Source of the DNA: Tanypteryx hageni | Lineage: Eukaryota; Arthropoda; Insecta; Odonata; Petaluridae | Length of the DNA stretch: 64,000 nucleotides | Direction of reading: 5' to 3' | NCBI GenBank assembly: GCA_028673005.1 | Contig: CM054116.1 | Coordinates: forward strand, 74,612,838-74,676,837 | Part shown: positions 58,101 to 61,100 of the stretch, in pieces | Position numbering within the stretch: position 1 is the first letter of the stretch | How the letters are laid out: each line of letters starts with the position of its first letter | Made by a program: the position numbers and the translations under genes | The notes under the pieces: generated by a model | Seen by the model: the letters and a program-made list of their open reading frames with translations, nothing else | What the model was told of the DNA's origin: nothing | The model's database searches: none

Positions 58101-61100
58101 GTGGAAATGTCTGGACTCATTGAATTCCTGCAGCGCCTTGGAATGACAATTCCTCCAGAATTGGATGTAGCTGCTTCTGTAAGAAATTTTACATTTTACC
58201 TCTTAATATCTAGAAGTTTTTAAGAAAAATGTCAAATGAATATTGTTGCATGCAAACGGTCTTATTGAAAACTGTATATTACATTACATAAATTTTCAAT
58301 AAGCTTGAAATGTCACTCTTACAAATTCTCATTTGTGGTCTCGATTCCAGAGGAAATATTTAAGAATTTATGTATTTTTTGCTTTTTTGTTTTTAGAAAA
58401 TTCTCTTAAATAAGGAAATGATGAGAAAGAAGAATGTTGAACTTTGTCCTTCCATTAAATCCTTTGGAGATTGTCAAGAATCGGTATGCAAGTTCCGACA
58501 TGTTGTATTAGCTGATTTAGATAAACCTTGTGAGGACATCCCTACGTAAGTCTTACTTTATTTTCTTTGATAACACTTGTATATTTAATGTCAAGAGTAG
58601 ATAGATAATGCTTAATAAAATACTTTTCTTAAATCCATCAATTACTCAATATCACATGTTGATGTGGATAAGTACTTTGTTAATGTTTATGCAGAAATCC
58701 CTTTGAGTAATGCCATTTTGCAGAACATCAATTTGCGTTTACACATTGTAACATTCGAGTCCTCTTCTCTCTTTCTACATGACTCTTTCATGGTTATGAT
58801 GCTTTGTGCTTGTTAGTTGGGGTAGTCAACTACAGGATGGTCTTCACACTTAACATTGGACCAATCATGTATTGCATTTATGCATTAGTACATTTGACTT
58901 TCCAGAATCCAGTACATGTTCATTTTAACTCTCTCTGATCCAAATTGAAATTCTTGGAATCCTCTGTTTTGGCCCTATTTTTTTCTCAAAAGACATGATC
59001 TAATAGAATTAGTTCATTTTATATAAAATCAAGTAATATTTTTCAATATTATTCAAATATTAATATATTCATTAATAATGTTACAGTAATAAGATTATTT
59101 CCTACCTTTAAATGTATTTATATTCCCACTCGCTCTCATTTCCTGGTGGTAATCTAAAAAGTATGGATTTTTCTGGAAAAATTCCTCATCACCTAATTTA
59201 CATTTAATGTCCTCGAGTTCATTAGATCCTGTTGATAACTTGCGTATAGGTCCTCTGTTTCTCAAAAAATAATAGCCACCTTGTTACTAGTGGTGCACTG
59301 AATATACATTTTGGCCAAATGCCGAATGGCCGAATGTTAAAACCAAAATTCAGCCAAAGCCGAATATCACCATAATAGAATTAACTTCAAGAATAAATCT
59401 GAAATTTTATCAAAAAACCTTTTTATTTATTTAATTATTATTACAATTTTATGATTCAAGTATTAATAGTCAAATTTAAGAAATTTTATATTATAGTGCG
59501 GAAACAATAATTTCTCTGCATGGTCTGCTGCCAGATTTTTCCTGCAGTCTCTGTGCTGAACACTTGCAATGGTAAAAAGACGCTCGCTTTCAACAGGGGT
59601 TGGAGGAGTGGAAAGATATTTCTGTGCAAGCTTTGCCATTGCAAGAATAACAGAACTAATTTGCCTAACGTATTGCCACTTTAGTTTATAGAGTCAGACA
59701 AACTTTTGATATGTTGATTAAGCAAGAATTTTTCAAGCTTTATAATGTAGCTAATAATTTAATCAACATATGCCATACATCTTTTTTTAAAAGATTCATG
59801 ATATATCTAATGAAAATTTTCCTTAAGATCCAAATATTTTCTGGAACCCAAAAATTTATTTTATACTTTTCAGTGCGCTTTATAAAAAAGAGTAAATTTA
59901 AAAAACTTTTTGGATATTTTTATTAGGTTTAAATTTACACAAGAACTTTATAAACTCTATATAGTAATTTAAATAATTTATTCTCCAGATTCTTCCCTTC
60001 ATTAAAAATTATAATGGCTATTCAGCCTTTCTAAAGGCAAAAGTCAAATAGCAGATTTTGGCCAAATACCGAGGCCGAAGCCGAACTTTAGTGCATCACA
60101 ACTTGTTACAGTAGATCTGGAATATGCTCCATGATTTTCTGAAATCCTTGGACATTCAAAATTTGGAATGGTTTCAGTCCTTAGGCTGCCAGATTTATGA
60201 AGTTGGTTCCTCACCTTCTGTCATCTGTTTATTGCAAATCGTGATTCATGTGCTTTGATTTTTGGATTTTTACACTTAAATCAATCGACTTAAAATTGAA
60301 TTAGTTAATTTTCCAATAATCAGTTGAAGCATTATAACATTGTTACTTTGAATTTTAACAATTGCAAAACAATATTTTGTATAATCACTTTTTCTTGACA
60401 CTTATTAACTTTGCTGTGTAAGGGATGCCTGTATTGCTTTATTAAATCAAAAACCTCTGGCATTATAATGGGGCTCTTTCATTTCATGTAGAGCTCAACT
60501 ATTTTGTTAGCTTATGCAATCTATATAATTTAGCAGAATCTTCCTTCACTTTGTTTCATTGGTCCAAAAGTAAATAGTCTTGGTTAAAGTTGTTTTTTGA
60601 CTTTGAAGACTCAGAACCTCAACTTAATGTTTTACAATAGATTATAATTATCCATTTAATATTATAATTTTTTATCATCAACTTCTCAGTCATTCCAATA
60701 TACTTTTATTTTGTTATCAATATATTTCCAAAAAATATATTAGAATGCTTTGTAAGTTTTCTTTATAATTTAGAAAGTTATTGCCTATTGTTTGAAATTC
60801 TACAAATTACAGTCTCTTCAGTGAATTTTTATATTTTTTCCAGTTGTGGAGAAGTTCATATGAAGATCTTGAATGTGTTGGATGCATCTCATATGTCAGC
60901 TCGTCTATTGAAGCACATTGGGCATGATGGCACAGCAACACTCTTCTCTGATGAATATTATTACATTGCTTCTGACCTTGCTCGTTATTTTGGTAATACA
61001 AAAAACAGGCAAGTTGGATATGTAGTGCACTGTATTAGTTCAATTTTCTTATTATAACTTCATATTGAAGCTAGAGTTGAATATTTTTTTGCTGCAAGTA